From: Minisyncoccota bacterium
GTDB lineage: Bacteria; Patescibacteriota; Minisyncoccia; Phycocordibacterales; DATDWN01
DNA: 20,701 nucleotides
Reading direction: 5' to 3'
Assembly: GCA_025450615.1 (NCBI GenBank)
Contig: JANWHC010000017.1
Span: 1-20,701 of the forward strand
Positions 19,918 through 20,701 of the stretch are shown here, one piece after another. The notes beneath the pieces are model-generated. The model did not search any database, was not told where the DNA came from, and saw only the letters and a list, made by a program, of their open reading frames with translations. The position numbers were made by a program, and so were the translations under genes. Numbering within the stretch: position 1 is the stretch's first letter; the number at the start of each line of letters is the position of its first letter.

Positions 19918-20580
19918 ATGAAAAATTTAGTTTTAAGCTTGATTATTCTTGGACTTATAGGCACAGGCGTTTATTATTTTTATAATAAAGATAAATCAGA
20001 TGGGGTAACAAAAACTACCACAGATTTTTACGGACAAGGTGGTGAAGAAACAGTTGCTACAACCACAGAACTCAAAAAAGAAGGAACAATAGTACTTAAT
20101 AATGATAAAAAATCACACATGATCACAATCGATACAAATTATGGAAAAATAGTTTTCGAAACTTATGACAATGATGCACCAAATACCGTAAAAAACTTTG
20201 TTACTTTAGCAAATAAAGGCTTTTATAACGGTTTAACTTTTCATCGAGTAATAAAAGGTTTCATGATTCAAGGTGGTGATCCAAACGGAAATGGTACTGG
20301 TGGTCCAGGTTATAAATTTGATGATGAATTAAATTCCTCTACACCTTCTTACAAAGCTGGTTACAAAAAAGGTGTTGTAGCTATGGCAAATGCTGGTCCA
20401 AACACAAACGGTAGTCAGTTCTTCATCATGACAGCTGATTATCCTTTACCAAATGCCTATACTATATTTGGTAAAGTAGTTTCTGGTCAGGAGGTAGTAG
20501 ATAAGATAGCAAATGTGGAAACTGGGGCTCAAGATAGGCCTATTTCGGAAGTGAAGATGAAGACAGTTTCCGTAGAGTAG
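19918..20580 (+). CDS. Membrane-anchored cyclophilin-type peptidyl-prolyl isomerase
   Basis: This enzyme speeds cis-trans isomerisation of proline peptide bonds during folding, here probably outside the membrane. The 220-residue protein has one N-terminal membrane helix (about 4-22), a Thr/Lys/Glu-rich linker (23-66) and a complete small cyclophilin domain (about 67-219). Key residues are present: FHRVIKGFMIQGGDPNGNGTG (108-128) with catalytic Arg110 and Gln118, AMANAGPNTNGSQFFI (155-170) with Phe168, and IFGKVVSGQEVVDKI (183-197). The Trp that binds cyclosporin in eukaryotes is absent, as usual in bacterial forms. A TTGCAC box near 19886 and AT-rich TATAAA sequence lie upstream, a weak promoter. 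No terminator is visible before the next promoter at 20587. Confidence 0.93.
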   Translation: MKNLVLSLIILGLIGTGVYYFYNKDKSDGVTKTTTDFYGQGGEETVATTTELKKEGTIVLNNDKKSHMITIDTNYGKIVFETYDNDAPNTVKNFVTLANKGFYNGLTFHRVIKGFMIQGGDPNGNGTGGPGYKFDDELNSSTPSYKAGYKKGVVAMANAGPNTNGSQFFIMTADYPLPNAYTIFGKVVSGQEVVDKIANVETGAQDRPISEVKMKTVSVE

Positions 20581-20586
20581 TCTTCA

Positions 20587-20616
20587 TTGACTTTTCACAG
20601 TAAAGGGTGGTATAAT
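20587..20616 (+). promoter_or_regulatory. Strong promoter near the window edge
   Basis: TTGACT at 20587-20592 and TATAAT at 20611-20616 are 18 bases apart. Transcription should start near 20623 and run off the window. Only the first 80 or so transcribed bases are visible. Confidence 0.8.
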
Positions 20617-20636
20617 AGTGCCAATGTAAGTATCTC

Positions 20637-20691
20637 GGAGGTTTTCGTGGCGCAATTAACTTTGTTAGCTAGGAGAAAAGAGAGAGGCTAG
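20637..20691 (+). CDS. Possible 14-codon leader peptide
   Basis: A textbook GGAGG Shine-Dalgarno (20637-20641) lies five bases before GTG at 20647, which opens a frame reading MAQLTLLARRKERG and stopping at TAG (20689-20691). All three plus-strand frames are closed by 20691, so no longer gene begins here. It could be a translated leader peptide for a gene beyond the window, or the promoter could make an RNA in which this frame is accidental. The good ribosome site favours translation. Confidence 0.4.
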
Positions 20692-20701
20692 TCGCCTTAC
20701 A

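Overview
The window looks like part of a small, AT-rich genome of a Candidate Phyla Radiation bacterium (Patescibacteria, probably the Parcubacteria/Paceibacteria side). The signs are tightly packed genes, many short membrane-anchored proteins, an RNase J with a basic N-terminal extension, a lemA-TPM pair, a DUF2914 membrane protein, a surface protein with the AKxCPDGS-type cysteine motif common in Parcubacteria, and TGA used as a normal stop codon (for example at 2991-2993), which argues against Gracilibacteria/Absconditabacteria. This placement is inference from gene content; no marker gene such as rRNA is present.

Layout. (1) 1-1062: a GC-rich DksA/TraR-like zinc-finger gene with its own promoter and a long hairpin, then a small exported six-cysteine protein and a bidirectional terminator. 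(2) 1074-3900: a secreted three-repeat fibronectin-type protein (minus strand) with a structured upstream region, a polytopic membrane protein, a DUF1003-type protein and a small membrane/coiled-coil protein. (3) 3925-10080: a mannose-phosphate island. It holds a eukaryote-type HAD phosphomannomutase, a single-domain cupin mannose-6-phosphate isomerase, two large proteins each built from two GH130 (mannoside phosphorylase) propeller units, and a convergent MFS transporter. Together these could take mannosides to mannose-1-phosphate, mannose-6-phosphate and fructose-6-phosphate, or run the other way to build a mannan. (4) 10192-10827: a self-contained GC-rich orphan gene with a consensus sigma70-type promoter, a possible translational switch in its leader and a strong terminator. 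(5) 10847-14833: RNase J, a peptide-type ABC solute-binding protein and SecG, all leftward. (6) 14912-17748: lemA, a TPM-domain protein, a GGDEF diguanylate cyclase, a Nudix hydrolase and tRNA-Ser(GGA), all rightward. (7) 17768-20580: a membrane-anchored matrixin-like metalloprotease, a DUF2914 membrane protein and a membrane-anchored cyclophilin. (8) 20587-20701: a strong promoter, a Shine-Dalgarno site and a 14-codon reading frame at the window edge.

Two expression styles coexist. Most AT-rich genes that open a transcription unit have an extended -10 box ending about 6-8 bases before the ATG, which predicts leaderless mRNAs. The GC-rich genes have 5' leaders and Shine-Dalgarno sites. Two intergenic spacers of 139 and 137 bases (after secG and after lemA) carry the same diverged element with a covarying stem. 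No gene-free stretch exceeds 300 bases; the longest, 10081-10269, holds two divergent promoters. No CRISPR array, insertion sequence or rRNA was seen.
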